This document shows positions 1-9,851 of a stretch of 64,000 nt of DNA, in pieces. Position numbers and translations under genes: made by a program. Source of the stretch: Hymenobacter caeli (GTDB lineage Bacteria; Bacteroidota; Bacteroidia; Cytophagales; Hymenobacteraceae); NCBI RefSeq assembly GCF_013294115.1, contig NZ_JABSNP010000010.1:62001-126000 (forward strand), written 5' to 3'. The notes under the pieces are model-generated. The model ran no database searches and was not told where the DNA came from. It was given only the letters and a program-made list of their open reading frames with translations. Position 1 is the first letter of the stretch. Each line of letters starts with the position of its first letter.

Positions 1-67
1 GGACCATGCAGCTTATTGCCACATTCTACCAATCGTTAAATGTTACTTGCTAAATGCTAAATGAGAA

Positions 68-1036
68 TCAGCAGCAGCCGCCCCCGTCGTAGTGGAAGGT
101 GGCGGGCGAGATGAACACGTCGTCGCGGCCCAGCTGGGCCAGGGCCCCGGCGGTTTTGTCGCACACGGCCAGGGGCTGGTTTTGCAGCAGCACGTGGCCT
201 TTGTGGTCGTCAAAGTACTCGTCCTGACCGAAATAAATGGCCGTGCGGCCCGTGAAGATGCAGGGCCCGTCGGCCGGCATGGGGTCCTTGATGGCGCACA
301 CTTCCACGCTTTCAATGTAGATAAGCTCGTCGGTGGGGTAGTGCTGGGGCGAGAGCACGCGGTAGGCCCGCCGGGCCCTTACTTCCACGGTGCCGAAGCC
401 CACTTCGGTTATCATGTCCAGGTACTGCTGCAAGGGCAGCGAGCCGGTGAGGCACAGGGCCCGCAGGCGCTCGTCGGCCCGCAGCTCGTCGCTCAGGGGC
501 TGCTCGCAGGTGGGGTCCGACATCACCAGGCGGCCGTGGGGCTTGAGCACGCGGTAGGTTTCCTGGAGGGCGCGGCGCAAATCGTCGAGCTTGAAGATGT
601 TGAACAGGCAGTTCTGGGCGGCTACGTCCACGCTCGCGTCGGCCACCGGCAGGTGCAGGGCGTCGCCGGCCCGCAGGTCCACGAAGTCCTGCTTAAACCA
701 GTCGTTCTGCGCCGCCGCCGTTTGCATGTTGGCCCGCGAGGCGTCGAGCATCTCGCTCACCACGTCCACGCCAATCACGGCCCCCGGCCGGCGGCTGAAG
801 TAGGCAAATTGCAGCAGCTCCATGCCGCCGCCCACGCCCACGTAAAGCACGGTGGGCGAGTTGGTGAGGTCGCGGGGGTTCACGGTGCTGCCGCAGCCGT
901 AATTCATGCTCAGCATGCGCGGCGGGATGCTCAGGCCGGGCAGCTGCCACACCGGGTTGGTGGTGCAGCACAGGCCCACCTGGGGCTCCTGGGCCGCCTG
1001 GCGGTACACGTCGGCGGTGGTTTCGAGGTAGCTCAT
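68..1036 (-). CDS. arsM: Arsenite S-adenosylmethionine methyltransferase, arsenosugar type (ArsM-like)
   Basis: Probable cytoplasmic SAM-dependent methyltransferase acting on As(III). The SAM glycine loop VLYVGVGGGMELLQF is at residues 63-77. Cysteines that could hold trivalent arsenic are a pair at 23-24 (GLCCTTNPVW), C48 (NYGCGS), C143, C177, C195 and a terminal GGGCC. The 322-residue length and the NYGCGS and GLCCTTNP blocks are typical of the ArsM subfamily found with ArsS rather than of stand-alone detoxifying ArsM. It lies 47 bp downstream of the DUF547 gene on the same strand, so the two are probably cotranscribed, divergently from the other arsenosugar genes. The family call is strong; the product chemistry is inferred from context. 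Confidence 0.85.
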   Translation of the reverse strand: MSYLETTADVYRQAAQEPQVGLCCTTNPVWQLPGLSIPPRMLSMNYGCGSTVNPRDLTNSPTVLYVGVGGGMELLQFAYFSRRPGAVIGVDVVSEMLDASRANMQTAAAQNDWFKQDFVDLRAGDALHLPVADASVDVAAQNCLFNIFKLDDLRRALQETYRVLKPHGRLVMSDPTCEQPLSDELRADERLRALCLTGSLPLQQYLDMITEVGFGTVEVRARRAYRVLSPQHYPTDELIYIESVEVCAIKDPMPADGPCIFTGRTAIYFGQDEYFDDHKGHVLLQNQPLAVCDKTAGALAQLGRDDVFISPATFHYDGGGCC

Positions 1037-1083
1037 GCGGGGGGGCGGGGAAAGGTGCAGTAGCCGGCGAAGCTACGGCCGGC

Positions 1084-1905
1084 TTACTGCTTGTTCAGGT
1101 TCCAGTTGTAGTCCAGGTACGTAATCTTGGTGTTATCGCTGATTTTGGCCGTGGAGTAGCGGTTGACCCACTTCACCACCGACTGGCCGTTCTTCTGCCA
1201 ATCGCCTTTGTACCAGTCAAAATACTTCGAGAGCTGGGCGTCCGACGGGCTGATTTTATTTTTGGCCGGGTTGTTCAGAAAGTCGCGGCCCTGGTCGTCC
1301 AACTGCTTTTCGAGCTGAGCGGCGGTGTAGGCCTCGTTGCGCAGGCGCGGGCAGGAGATGGACGCGCAGACCAGCGTGAAGTGGATGCGCGGGTCGTCGA
1401 ACTTCTTGCGCAGAATGCCGTGCTCGATGTTGTCGAGGCTCATATTTTCGCCGCCGATGCTGAAAAACTTGGCCGCCCAGGGCGTGGTCACGAACGGAAT
1501 CTTGATTTTCGAACCGATGTCCTTGATGCTTTCGACCGGGTAGTGGTTGAGGATGAGGCGGATGGTGTAGGCGTTGTAGGCGTTAATCCAGTACGCCATC
1601 TGGTCGGCCTTGCTCCAGTTGGCGGCCGGCGGGTTCTTGCTCAGCATGGTCAGGTACTGGTTGAAAATTGCTTCATCCGCCTTAAAGCCCTTGTAATCGA
1701 CCAGCCCCTGGGCATTAACGTGCTTTTTAAGGAGCCGGTCGTAGGCGCTGTGGTCGACCAGGGCCCCGGTGGCGGGCACGGCGAGCGTGGGCGTGGGCAC
1801 GGGGTTGAGGCCGGGCCCCACCACGGCCACGGCAGTGAGCGTACCGGCGGCCAGCACCAGGGCGGCCAGGGTCGAGGTTTTCATAAATTGATTCATTACC
1901 CGCAT
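1084..1905 (-). CDS. DUF547-domain exported protein of the arsenosugar cluster
   Basis: A DUF547 protein of about 273 residues. An N-terminal hydrophobic stretch (STLAALVLAAGTLTAVAVVG) looks like a signal peptide or anchor, followed by the domain, recognisable by KADQMAYWINAYNAYTIRLI, SIGGENMSLDNIEHGILRKK and a CASISCPRLR segment with two cysteines. DUF547 proteins regularly accompany ArsM and ArsS in arsenosugar-type loci, but their biochemical role is not established. The start is uncertain: three in-frame ATGs lie within 22 bases (1905, 1896, 1884), and the last gives the most ordinary signal peptide. It is probably the first gene of a two-gene operon with arsM. Confidence 0.8.
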   Translation of the reverse strand: MRVMNQFMKTSTLAALVLAAGTLTAVAVVGPGLNPVPTPTLAVPATGALVDHSAYDRLLKKHVNAQGLVDYKGFKADEAIFNQYLTMLSKNPPAANWSKADQMAYWINAYNAYTIRLILNHYPVESIKDIGSKIKIPFVTTPWAAKFFSIGGENMSLDNIEHGILRKKFDDPRIHFTLVCASISCPRLRNEAYTAAQLEKQLDDQGRDFLNNPAKNKISPSDAQLSKYFDWYKGDWQKNGQSVVKWVNRYSTAKISDNTKITYLDYNWNLNKQ

Positions 1906-1998
1906 GTACGTGGAACCGGACCATAAAAGATTCTTGCCCGCTTAAAACCCCGGCCCTGCCGCGATTTCGTACAGTGAGCGCAGCCATCTTTACCGCCC

Positions 1999-3093
1999 AT
2001 GCTTTTGACCTTTGCGCTGCTGGGCCTCGCCGGGCTGGCCCCCGCCGATACGGTGCACCCCAAGCGCCTGGCGCTGATTCCGGTGCCGCTGGTGTACTAC
2101 ACGCCCGAAACCCGGCTGGCTTACGGGGTGGCCGCCACGGCCACCGTGCATTTCCGGCGCGACGACGGCTTTGCCGCCGCCCGCCCCTCGCAGCTCACGC
2201 TGGCCCTGGCCTACACCCAAAACCACCAGCTGCTGCTGTACCTGCCTTTCCAGGTTTTTTACGACCACAACCGCTACTACGCCTACGGCGAGGCCGGCTA
2301 CTACCGCTACAACTACTACTTCTACGGCCTGGGCCAACGCGCGGTGCCGCGGGAGCTGTACGGCGTCAATTTTCCCCGCGTGCGGGCCAACGCCTTTCGG
2401 CGCGTGGGGGCCGGGGCGGGGGCCGGCAAGCTCTACGTGGGCCTGCGCTACCAGTACGAGGACTACCGGGTGAGCAGCGTGGCGGCGGGCGGCCTGCTGG
2501 CCGGCGGCACCGTGCCCGGCGGGCTGGGCAGCCGCCTGACGGGCGGCGGGCTGGGCCTGTTTTACGACTCGCGCGACCAGATTTTCTTTCCTAAAAAAGG
2601 GGTGGTCGTCGACCTCAGCGCTTTTGTTCGCAACCGGGCCGTGGGCGCGGGCCCGGCGGGCGAAACGACGCGCTTCGACCGGTACGTGGCCGACGTGTCG
2701 GAATACCACGCGCTGGGCCACCGCGCCGTGCTGGCCGTCAATTATTTCGGCAGCTTTACCGTGGGCACCGCCCCGTTCAACGCCTTGTCGCTGCTGGGCG
2801 GCCCGCGGCGGCTGCGCGGCTACTACGAGGGCCGCTACCGCGACCAGAACGCTGCCCTGGTGCAGGCGGAGCTGCGCTTTGACGTGTACCAGCGCCTGGG
2901 GGCCGTGGTGTTCGGCGGCGTGGGCGCCCTGGGCGATGCGCAGGCGCTGCTGCGGCTCAACGAGCCGAAAGGTGCTTACGGGGCGGGCCTGCGCTTCACG
3001 GCCAACCGCCGCGACCACCTCAACGTGCGGCTCGATTACGGCCTGGGGCCGCAGTCGAGCGGCTTGTACCTCACCGTGGGGGAGGCATTTTAA
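1999..3093 (+). CDS. BamA/TamA-like outer-membrane beta-barrel protein (surface antigen D15 type)
   Basis: A 364-residue protein with a signal peptide (MLLTFALLGLAGLAPADT), a run of amphipathic strands rich in Tyr and alternating hydrophobics, and a C-terminal Phe, as expected for an outer-membrane barrel assembled by Bam. GGPRRLRGYYEGRYRD near residues 270-285 matches the conserved barrel segment of D15-type proteins. No POTRA repeats are visible, so it is a barrel-only member rather than a true BamA. It starts divergently from the DUF547 gene and is followed 64 bp later by the glycosyltransferase gene, so it may open the plus-strand arsenosugar operon. A link to arsenic export is only suggested by position. 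Confidence 0.75.
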   Translation: MLLTFALLGLAGLAPADTVHPKRLALIPVPLVYYTPETRLAYGVAATATVHFRRDDGFAAARPSQLTLALAYTQNHQLLLYLPFQVFYDHNRYYAYGEAGYYRYNYYFYGLGQRAVPRELYGVNFPRVRANAFRRVGAGAGAGKLYVGLRYQYEDYRVSSVAAGGLLAGGTVPGGLGSRLTGGGLGLFYDSRDQIFFPKKGVVVDLSAFVRNRAVGAGPAGETTRFDRYVADVSEYHALGHRAVLAVNYFGSFTVGTAPFNALSLLGGPRRLRGYYEGRYRDQNAALVQAELRFDVYQRLGAVVFGGVGALGDAQALLRLNEPKGAYGAGLRFTANRRDHLNVRLDYGLGPQSSGLYLTVGEAF

Positions 3094-3157
3094 GCCGGTT
3101 GAAGCCCGTCTTTGCCAAATGATTCGGAAGTTGCGGCTCCAAAGAAGTTTTGCCGGT

Positions 3158-3847
3158 ATGCTCAGCGTCATCATCCCCACCTACAACGAAGCCGCCCACA
3201 TCGGCCGGCTGGTGGCCGAGCTGCGCCGCCACGCGCCGGCCGATGCGGTCGAAATTCTGGTGGTGGACGCCCACAGCCCCGACGGCACCGCCGCCGCCGC
3301 CCGCGCCGCCGGGGCCACCGTGCTGGCCGCCCCCGCGCCCGGCCGCGCCGCCCAGCTGAACCACGGGGCGCGGCAGGCCCGCGGCGACGTCCTTTACTTC
3401 GTGCACGCCGACGTGGGCATTCACCCCGGCTACGTGGCCACCATTGCGGCGGCCGTGGCCCGGGGCCACGCGGCGGGCTGCTACCGCTTCCGGTTCGACT
3501 CGGCGCACCCGCTGCTGCGCATCAACAGCTACGGCACGCGCTTTAAGGGCATTATGAGCCGGGGCGGCGACCAGACGCTGTTCGTCACGCGGGCACTGTT
3601 TGAGCAGCTGGGGGGCTTCAACGAGCAGTTTGTCATCATGGAAGACTTCGAGATTATCCAGCGCATCCGGCGGGTGGCCAGCTTCCACATCGTGCCGCTG
3701 GAGGTGGTGGTGTCGGCCCGCAAGTACGAAACCAACGGCTGGCTGCGCGTGCAGCTGGCCAACCTGACGGCCTTCGCCCTGTACTTCCTCAAGCAGCCGC
3801 CGCCCCGCATTGCGCGCACCTACAAGGCCCTGCTCAACTACCGCTGA
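3158..3847 (+). CDS. Family 2 glycosyltransferase, TIGR04283-like (arsenosugar-associated)
   Basis: A 229-residue GT-A glycosyltransferase. The nucleotide-sugar-binding start MLSVIIPTYNEAAHIGRLV, a VVDAHSPDGT segment, and the metal-binding FVHADVG (DxD-like) are all present, followed by GGFNEQFVIMEDFEIIQRIR. Small family 2 enzymes of this type occur in arsenosugar-type loci. The reading frame is open far upstream, but that part overlaps the barrel gene, so the ATG directly before LSVIIPTYNE is chosen. Its stop overlaps the start of the epimerase gene (TGATG), showing translational coupling. The companion TIGR04282-type enzyme is not seen in this window. Confidence 0.85.
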   Translation: MLSVIIPTYNEAAHIGRLVAELRRHAPADAVEILVVDAHSPDGTAAAARAAGATVLAAPAPGRAAQLNHGARQARGDVLYFVHADVGIHPGYVATIAAAVARGHAAGCYRFRFDSAHPLLRINSYGTRFKGIMSRGGDQTLFVTRALFEQLGGFNEQFVIMEDFEIIQRIRRVASFHIVPLEVVVSARKYETNGWLRVQLANLTAFALYFLKQPPPRIARTYKALLNYR

Positions 3848-4872
3848 TGCCGCCGCTCCCGCTTCCCCGCGTGCTCGTGACCGGGGCCAACGGCTTTTTG
3901 GGCCGCCACCTCGTGGCCGAGCTGCTGCGCCGGGGCTACCCCGTGCGGGCGCTGGTGCGGCCGGGCCGCCCAAGTAGCCCGGCCTTGCCGCCCTTGCAGG
4001 CGCTGCCCGTCGAGGTGTGCGAAATGGACCTTTCGCAACCCGCCCCCAAGGCCGAACTGGCCGATGCCATCGGTGGCTGCGGGGCCATCATCCACGCCGC
4101 CGCAGTAGCCCAGGTGAACCCCGCCCGCAGCCGGGCCGTGCGGGACACCAATCTCGGCGGCACCGAGCAGGCGCTGCGCCTGGCGCGAAAAGCAGGGGTA
4201 GAGCGCCTGGTGTACGTGGGCACGGCCAACGTCTTCGGCTTCGGCTCCAAAGCCCGGCCCGGCGACGAAACCCGGCCCTACGCCGGCCGCCGCTACGGCC
4301 TCGACTACATGGACAGCAAGCGCGCCGCCGCCGACCGGGTGCTGGCCGCCGTGGGCCGCGAGCAGCTGCCCGCCGTGCTGGTGCACCCCACCTTTATGCT
4401 GGGCCCCGGCGACGCCCGGCCCACCTCGGGCGCGTTGCTGCTGGCGCTGCGGGCCGGCCGGCTGCCCGGCTACCCGCTGGGCGGCAAAAACTACGTGCAC
4501 GTGCAGGACGTGGCCGTGGCCACCGTCAACGCCCTGACCCAGGGCCGGGTGGGCGAGTCGTACATTTTGGGCAATGAGAACCTGAGCTACCGCGAAGCCT
4601 TCGCGCTGATGGCCGAACTACTGGGGGTAGGGCCCCCGCGCTGGCCGGTGCTGCCCCCGCTGGCCAATTGCTACGGCGTGCTCTGCGACCTCAAAGCCCG
4701 CCTCACCGGCCGGCCCGGCCCGGTAAACGCGGCCATGGCGGCCGTGGCCAACGACGGCCACTACTTCACCGCCCAAAAAGCCCGCGCCGAGCTGGCCCTG
4801 CCCCAAACGCCCATCACCCAAGCCGTGGCCGAGGCCCGCGACTGGTTCATCACCCACGGCTATGCTACCTAA
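3847..4872 (+). CDS. NAD-dependent epimerase/dehydratase (extended SDR)
   Basis: A 341-residue extended short-chain dehydrogenase. The Rossmann motif VLVTGANGFLGRHL lies at the N terminus and the catalytic Tyr-x3-Lys is in DYMDSKRAA. The overall pattern is that of NAD(P)-dependent sugar epimerases and dihydroflavonol-reductase-like proteins. It overlaps the glycosyltransferase upstream by one base and the SDR downstream by 11 bases, so the three are almost certainly one transcription unit. In this cluster it plausibly modifies the ribose-derived part of an arsenosugar, but its substrate cannot be read from the sequence. Confidence 0.8.
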   Translation: MPPLPLPRVLVTGANGFLGRHLVAELLRRGYPVRALVRPGRPSSPALPPLQALPVEVCEMDLSQPAPKAELADAIGGCGAIIHAAAVAQVNPARSRAVRDTNLGGTEQALRLARKAGVERLVYVGTANVFGFGSKARPGDETRPYAGRRYGLDYMDSKRAAADRVLAAVGREQLPAVLVHPTFMLGPGDARPTSGALLLALRAGRLPGYPLGGKNYVHVQDVAVATVNALTQGRVGESYILGNENLSYREAFALMAELLGVGPPRWPVLPPLANCYGVLCDLKARLTGRPGPVNAAMAAVANDGHYFTAQKARAELALPQTPITQAVAEARDWFITHGYAT

Positions 4873-5689
4873 CACTGCCGGCCCCCTGGCGGGCCGAGTC
4901 GCCCTGATAACGGGCTCCGAGTCGGGCATTGGCCGCGAAACGGCCCGTGCCTTTTGCCGGCAGGGGGCGGCCGTGGTGCTCAACGGCCGCCAGCCCGAGC
5001 GCCTCGAAGCCACCCGCCAGGCCCTGGCCGCCGAGGGCTACCAAGTGGCGGCCTGCGTGGCCGACGTGACCGACTACGCCGCCTGCGAGCGCCTCGTGGC
5101 CGTGGCCATCGCCCGCTTCGGCCGGCTCGATATCCTGATTGCCAACGCCAGCATTTCCCAGCGGGCCTACTTTGCCGACATGCAGCCCGACGTGTTCCGG
5201 CAGGTGCTCGACAGCAACGTGTACGGCGCGGTGTACCCGCTGAAGGCGGCGCTGCCGCACCTGCTGCAAGCGAAGGGCAGCGTCACGTTCATTTCGTCCA
5301 TTTCGGCCCTCAACGGCATGCCCAGCGGCTCGGCCTACTGCGCCGGCAAGGCCGCCCTGGCCAACCTGGCCCACACCCTGCGCCTGGAACTGGCCGGCAC
5401 CGGCGTGCATTTCGGGGTGGTGCACATCGGCTTCACCCAGAACGACCCCGACAAGCGCGTGCTCGACGCGGCGGGCCGGCCCGTGCCCATCGCGCACCGC
5501 CCGCCGCGCTGGCAAAAGTCGCAGGCCCAGGTGGCGGCCCTCATCCTGGGCCACGTGCGGCGGCGGCGGCGGCGCACCGTTATTTCGGCCCTGGGCCGCC
5601 TCATCCTGGTGGTGCATTCGCTGCTGCCCCGGCTCGGCGACTGGGTGGTGCTAACTTCCCAGCGCCGGATGCGCAATTTCTACGAGTAG
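4862..5689 (+). CDS. Short-chain dehydrogenase/reductase (classical SDR)
   Basis: A 275-residue classical SDR. The cofactor loop is TGSESGIGRE near residues 17-26 and the active site is Tyr-x3-Lys in YCAGK. The usual NNAG is replaced by NANAS, still an Asn-Ala element. A basic stretch RRRRRR and a hydrophobic C-terminal segment (LGRLILVVHSLLPRLGDWVVL) suggest membrane association. It overlaps the 3' end of the epimerase gene by 11 bases and precedes the AhpD-like gene by 54 bases. The role within the arsenosugar cluster is inferred from linkage only. Confidence 0.8.
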   Translation: MLPNTAGPLAGRVALITGSESGIGRETARAFCRQGAAVVLNGRQPERLEATRQALAAEGYQVAACVADVTDYAACERLVAVAIARFGRLDILIANASISQRAYFADMQPDVFRQVLDSNVYGAVYPLKAALPHLLQAKGSVTFISSISALNGMPSGSAYCAGKAALANLAHTLRLELAGTGVHFGVVHIGFTQNDPDKRVLDAAGRPVPIAHRPPRWQKSQAQVAALILGHVRRRRRRTVISALGRLILVVHSLLPRLGDWVVLTSQRRMRNFYE

Positions 5690-5743
5690 CCCGCCGGCAA
5701 TCTGTTCCCTTTCCTTTCTTCGTGTTGTTTAAAACCCCTGCCC

Positions 5744-6076
5744 ATGGAAACGTATTACAACCCCGCCGACCTCAAGAAATTCGGCAACATCGGCGAGTTT
5801 CAGAAAGAGTTTGCCGACAAATTTTTCGCCTACTACGGGGCCGTGTTCGCCGAAGGGGCCCTCACGGCCCGCGAAAAATCGCTCATCGCCCTGGCCGTGG
5901 CCCACGCCGTGCAGTGCCCGTACTGCATCGACGCCTACTCGGCCGACACGCTGGAAAAGGGCTGCACCGAGCCCGAGATGATGGAGGCCGTGCACGTGGC
6001 CGCCGCCATTCGCGGCGGGGCCACCCTGGTGCACGGCGTGCAGATGATGAACAAAGTCAAAGAGTTATCGATGTAA
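5744..6076 (+). CDS. AhpD/carboxymuconolactone-decarboxylase-like protein of the arsenosugar cluster
   Basis: A 110-residue AhpD-fold protein. The redox motif CPYCIDAYSADTLEKG (Cys-x2-Cys) is intact, and helix patterns such as LTAREKSLIALAVAHAVQ and AIRGGATLVHGVQM fit the family. Small peroxidase-like proteins of this kind are regular members of arsenosugar-type gene sets with ArsM and ArsS. It is placed between the SDR and arsS on the same strand. A hairpin element separates it from arsS, so the last gene may be expressed at a different level. Confidence 0.8.
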   Translation: METYYNPADLKKFGNIGEFQKEFADKFFAYYGAVFAEGALTAREKSLIALAVAHAVQCPYCIDAYSADTLEKGCTEPEMMEAVHVAAAIRGGATLVHGVQMMNKVKELSM

Positions 6077-6088
6077 GTTGTAATGGTC

Positions 6089-6202
6089 GAATTGATTAAT
6101 TGCCGGATGGTTGAATCGGCGGCTGATTGCACTTTCGGCAAGAGCGGAATAAACAGGAGTTCAACCAGCCGCCGATTCAACCATCCAGCAATTAATCAAT
6201 TC
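6089..6202. repeat. Long hairpin element, 37-bp arms with one mismatch
   Basis: Two 37-base arms (6089-6125 and 6166-6202) are inverted copies with a single mismatch, around a 40-base loop. The element fills the gap between the AhpD-like gene and arsS. It is too long for an ordinary rho-independent terminator and has no terminal T-run. Its arms do not match the other long hairpins of the window. It could attenuate arsS expression or be a small mobile palindrome. Confidence 0.8.
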
Positions 6203-6211
6203 AACAATCAC

Positions 6212-7261
<1,050 letters not shown>

Positions 7262-7333
7262 CTACCACCGGGCCCGGGCCACCCACTGCGGCCCGGACTA
7301 CCCTCAGCGCTGGCCGCCCCGCCCCGTGCGTGG

Positions 7334-8155
7334 CTACACTGCTGGCAGCACCAGCACGGGTACGGGGCTGTGCAGCAGCACGTGCGCCGTGACGCTGCGG
7401 TGAAACAGCTCGCCCAGGAAGCTGTGGGGGCGCGCCACCAGCACCACCCAATCGAACCCACCGCCGGCCACGGCCTGCAAAATGCCGCCCGCTGGCGTGG
7501 CGTGCACCAGGCTTTGGGCGCGCAGCCCGGTCGTCAGGTCGAGGGCGAGGCCCGTGCGCTCCAGCGCTTCGCGGGCGGCGGCGGTGCCGGTTTCGGCGCT
7601 CGCCTTGTCGGGGCCGACGTGCAGCACGGTCAGCTCCGCGGGCAGCGCATCGAATAAGTGGCGGACGAGCCCCGCGTACGTCCCCAAACTAAACTGCTCC
7701 TTGTCAAGGGCCAGCAACAGGCGGTGCGGGGCGCTGAGGCGGGCCCGGGCGGGCACCACCAGCATGGGCTGCGGGGCGGCGCGCAAAATATCCAGCGCGG
7801 CGGTCGATACCAGCTCGTCGGGCATGGCGTCGGTGTTGCGGTGGCCGAGCACGACCAGCGCGGGCTGGTGGCGGCGCAGGGCGTCGGCCACGGCCTCGGC
7901 CACCCGGCCGTGCGCCTTTTCGGCCACCACGGGCGCGGACAGCCCGCGGGCCAGGCTGGCCAGCGCCAGGTCGATGGCCTCCTGGCCCAGGGCGTCGACG
8001 CGGCCGGTGAGGTGCTCGGGGTCCAGCACCGAATCGCGGCGCACGTGCAGCAGCACCAGCTGCGCGCCGAGGGCCCCGGCCAGCGCGTCGGCGTAGGCCA
8101 GGGCATGGTCGGCGGGTTGGAAGAAATCGGTGAGCACCAGCAGCGAGAGCGCCAT
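7334..8155 (-). CDS. Universal stress protein, tandem UspA domains
   Basis: A protein of about 273 residues with two UspA-like halves (MALSLLVLTDFF... and HRLLLALDKEQF...). The final block VARPHSFLGELFHRSVTAHV is shared by all four Usp proteins of the window. The classical G-x2-G-x9-G(S/T) ATP loop is not evident in that block, so a non-nucleotide-binding role is possible. The start is set at the ATG before ALSLLVLTD; the frame stays open upstream but without homology. It is transcribed divergently from ldhA from a shared promoter region holding two CRP/FNR-type operators. Confidence 0.85.
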   Translation of the reverse strand: MALSLLVLTDFFQPADHALAYADALAGALGAQLVLLHVRRDSVLDPEHLTGRVDALGQEAIDLALASLARGLSAPVVAEKAHGRVAEAVADALRRHQPALVVLGHRNTDAMPDELVSTAALDILRAAPQPMLVVPARARLSAPHRLLLALDKEQFSLGTYAGLVRHLFDALPAELTVLHVGPDKASAETGTAAAREALERTGLALDLTTGLRAQSLVHATPAGGILQAVAGGGFDWVVLVARPHSFLGELFHRSVTAHVLLHSPVPVLVLPAV

Positions 8156-8186
8156 GTGGCAAGGGAGAAAGGTTGGGAAACGCAGG

Positions 8187-8283
8187 CAAAGAACCGGGCG
8201 CGGCGGGCCCCCGGCCATGCGCAACGTCAGCCCCGCCACCTGATTTTAATCATGGCCTTGGCCGGGCGGCTGCCGGAACCTTG
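8187..8283. promoter_or_regulatory. Divergent usp/ldhA promoter with two CRP/FNR-type operators
   Basis: The perfect palindrome TGATTTTAATCA (8241-8252) and the imperfect TGCGCAACGTCA (8218-8229) lie with centres 23 bp apart. Rightward, the centre of the first is 36.5 bp before the last base of GAACCTTG (8276-8283), a likely -7 box for ldhA. Leftward, the centre of the second is 36.5 bp before the last base of GTTCTTTG (reverse strand, 8194-8187), a likely -7 box for usp. Each operator would thus sit near -42 for one gene and near -65 for the other. Confidence 0.75.
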
Positions 8284-8339
8284 CGGCCTTCCAAACGCAC
8301 TTCACTGCAGCGCACTTGCTGCCCTGGGCCTTCCTGACC

Positions 8340-9326
8340 ATGAACGTCACTGTTTTCAGCACCCTGGCCTTTGAGCGCCCGTTCCTGGAGCGGGCCAACG
8401 CGGGCCGGCACGAGGTTCGTTTTTACGAGGCGGCCCTGACGGGCCAGACCGCGCCGCTGGCCCAGGGGGCCCTGGCCGTGAGCGTGTTTGGCCCCGACGA
8501 CCTGTCGGCCCCCGTGCTGGAGCAGCTCTGGGCGCACGGCGTGCGCTACGTGCTGGTGCGCGCCGCCGGCACCGACCAGGTGGACCTGCCCGCCGCCCAC
8601 CGCCTGGGCCTGCGCGTGGCCCACGTGCCCGATTACTCGCCCCACGCCATTGCCGAGCACGCCGTGGCCCTGATGCTGGCCCTGGCCCGCCACCTGCGCC
8701 GGGCCGACCAGCAGCTGCGCGCCAACGACTTCTGCCTCGACAAGCTCATTGGCTTTGAGCTGCACAACAAGACGGTGGGCATCGTGGGCGTGGGGCACAT
8801 CGGGGCGGCCCTGGCCGGCATCCTGCACGGCTTCGGCTGCCGGCTGCTGGGCGAAGACGTGCAGCCCAACCCCGACCTGGCCCGGCGCTACGGCCTGGCG
8901 TACGTGGCCCTGCCCGAGCTGTGCGCGCGGGCCGACATCATCAGCCTGCACACGCCCCTCACGGCCCAAACCCGGCACCTGTTCAACGACCAGGTGCTGA
9001 GTCAAATGAAGCCCGGCGCGATGCTCATCAACACCGGCCGCGGCGGCGTGCTCGACACGGCCGCGGCGTTGCGCGCCCTCGACAGCGGCCGGCTCGGCTA
9101 CCTGGGCCTCGACGTGTACGAGGCCGAGAAAGGGCTGTTCTTCGCCAACCACACCCGCGACCCGCTGCGCGACGCGGTGTTTGCCCTGCTGCTCACGTTT
9201 CCCAACGTGCTCGTGACCGGGCACCAGGGCTACCTCACCCGCGAGGCCCTGACCAACATCGCCGAGGCCACCGTGGCCAGCCTCGACGAGTGGGCCAGCG
9301 GCGTGCCCGCCGACCACGAGCTGTAG
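8340..9326 (+). CDS. ldhA: D-lactate dehydrogenase (NAD-dependent, D-2-hydroxyacid family)
   Basis: A 328-residue D-isomer-specific 2-hydroxyacid dehydrogenase that would reduce pyruvate to D-lactate and regenerate NAD+. The NAD loop is VGIVGVGHIGAALAG. The catalytic Arg is in NTGRGGVLD, the Glu follows in the YEAEKGLFF region, and the acid-base His is in VTGHQGYLT. The YEAEKGLFF and DAVFALLLTFPNVLVTGHQ stretches are typical of fermentative LdhA. The start is the ATG before NVTVFST. It shares a divergent operator region with usp, and a BLUF gene follows 33 bp downstream. Confidence 0.88.
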   Translation: MNVTVFSTLAFERPFLERANAGRHEVRFYEAALTGQTAPLAQGALAVSVFGPDDLSAPVLEQLWAHGVRYVLVRAAGTDQVDLPAAHRLGLRVAHVPDYSPHAIAEHAVALMLALARHLRRADQQLRANDFCLDKLIGFELHNKTVGIVGVGHIGAALAGILHGFGCRLLGEDVQPNPDLARRYGLAYVALPELCARADIISLHTPLTAQTRHLFNDQVLSQMKPGAMLINTGRGGVLDTAAALRALDSGRLGYLGLDVYEAEKGLFFANHTRDPLRDAVFALLLTFPNVLVTGHQGYLTREALTNIAEATVASLDEWASGVPADHEL

Positions 9327-9359
9327 GGCCGGCGCCTTTTTCCTCCTCGTTGCTTCTTT

Positions 9360-9836
9360 GTGGACCTTCACCACCTCATTTACCAAAGCCAGGCCTTGGG
9401 CGACTTTGGGGCCCCCGCGCTGGCCGCCCTGCTGCAACGGGGCCGGGCGCACAACCACGCGCACAACATCTCGGGCGTGCTGCTGCACACGTTCGACGGG
9501 CGCTTCCTGCAAGTGCTGGAGGGCCCCAGAACGGTCGTGCGGCACCTCTACTACCACATTATCCTGTCCGACACGCGCCACTTCCACTGCCAGGTGCTGG
9601 GGGAGGGGCCCATTGCCCGGCGCAGCTTTGCGGGCTGGACCATGGGCTGCCGCCTGGCCCACGCCGCCGACCTGCGGGCGCTGCTGGGCGAGGTGCTGGC
9701 CGACGACCTGGGGCTCACCCACCGTCCCTACCCCCGGGCCCAGCTGCTGGCGCTGCTCGAAGACTTCATCGCCCAGCCGCCCGGCGCAACGGAGCCAGCG
9801 CACCTGCTGGACAGCCCGCCCACCCGCCACCAATAA
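9360..9836 (+). CDS. BLUF-domain blue-light sensor protein
   Basis: A 158-residue single-domain BLUF protein that should bind flavin. The photochemical residues are in place: Tyr8 (LIYQSQA), Asn32 (RAHNHAHNISG), Gln51 (FLQVLEG), Trp93 and Met95 (FAGWTMG). The tail past residue 100 is a short helical region without a recognisable output domain. The start is a GTG; no ATG occurs in frame before the domain. It lies 33 bp after ldhA on the same strand and is probably cotranscribed with it. A close paralogue lies near 49.6 kb. Confidence 0.85.
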   Translation: MDLHHLIYQSQALGDFGAPALAALLQRGRAHNHAHNISGVLLHTFDGRFLQVLEGPRTVVRHLYYHIILSDTRHFHCQVLGEGPIARRSFAGWTMGCRLAHAADLRALLGEVLADDLGLTHRPYPRAQLLALLEDFIAQPPGATEPAHLLDSPPTRHQ

Positions 9837-9851
9837 ACTGCTTAATCATTA

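Noticed and set aside
2624..3157. Upstream extension of the glycosyltransferase frame
   Set aside because: It overlaps the outer-membrane barrel gene and its translation is Arg/Trp-rich nonsense; the family start is at 3158.
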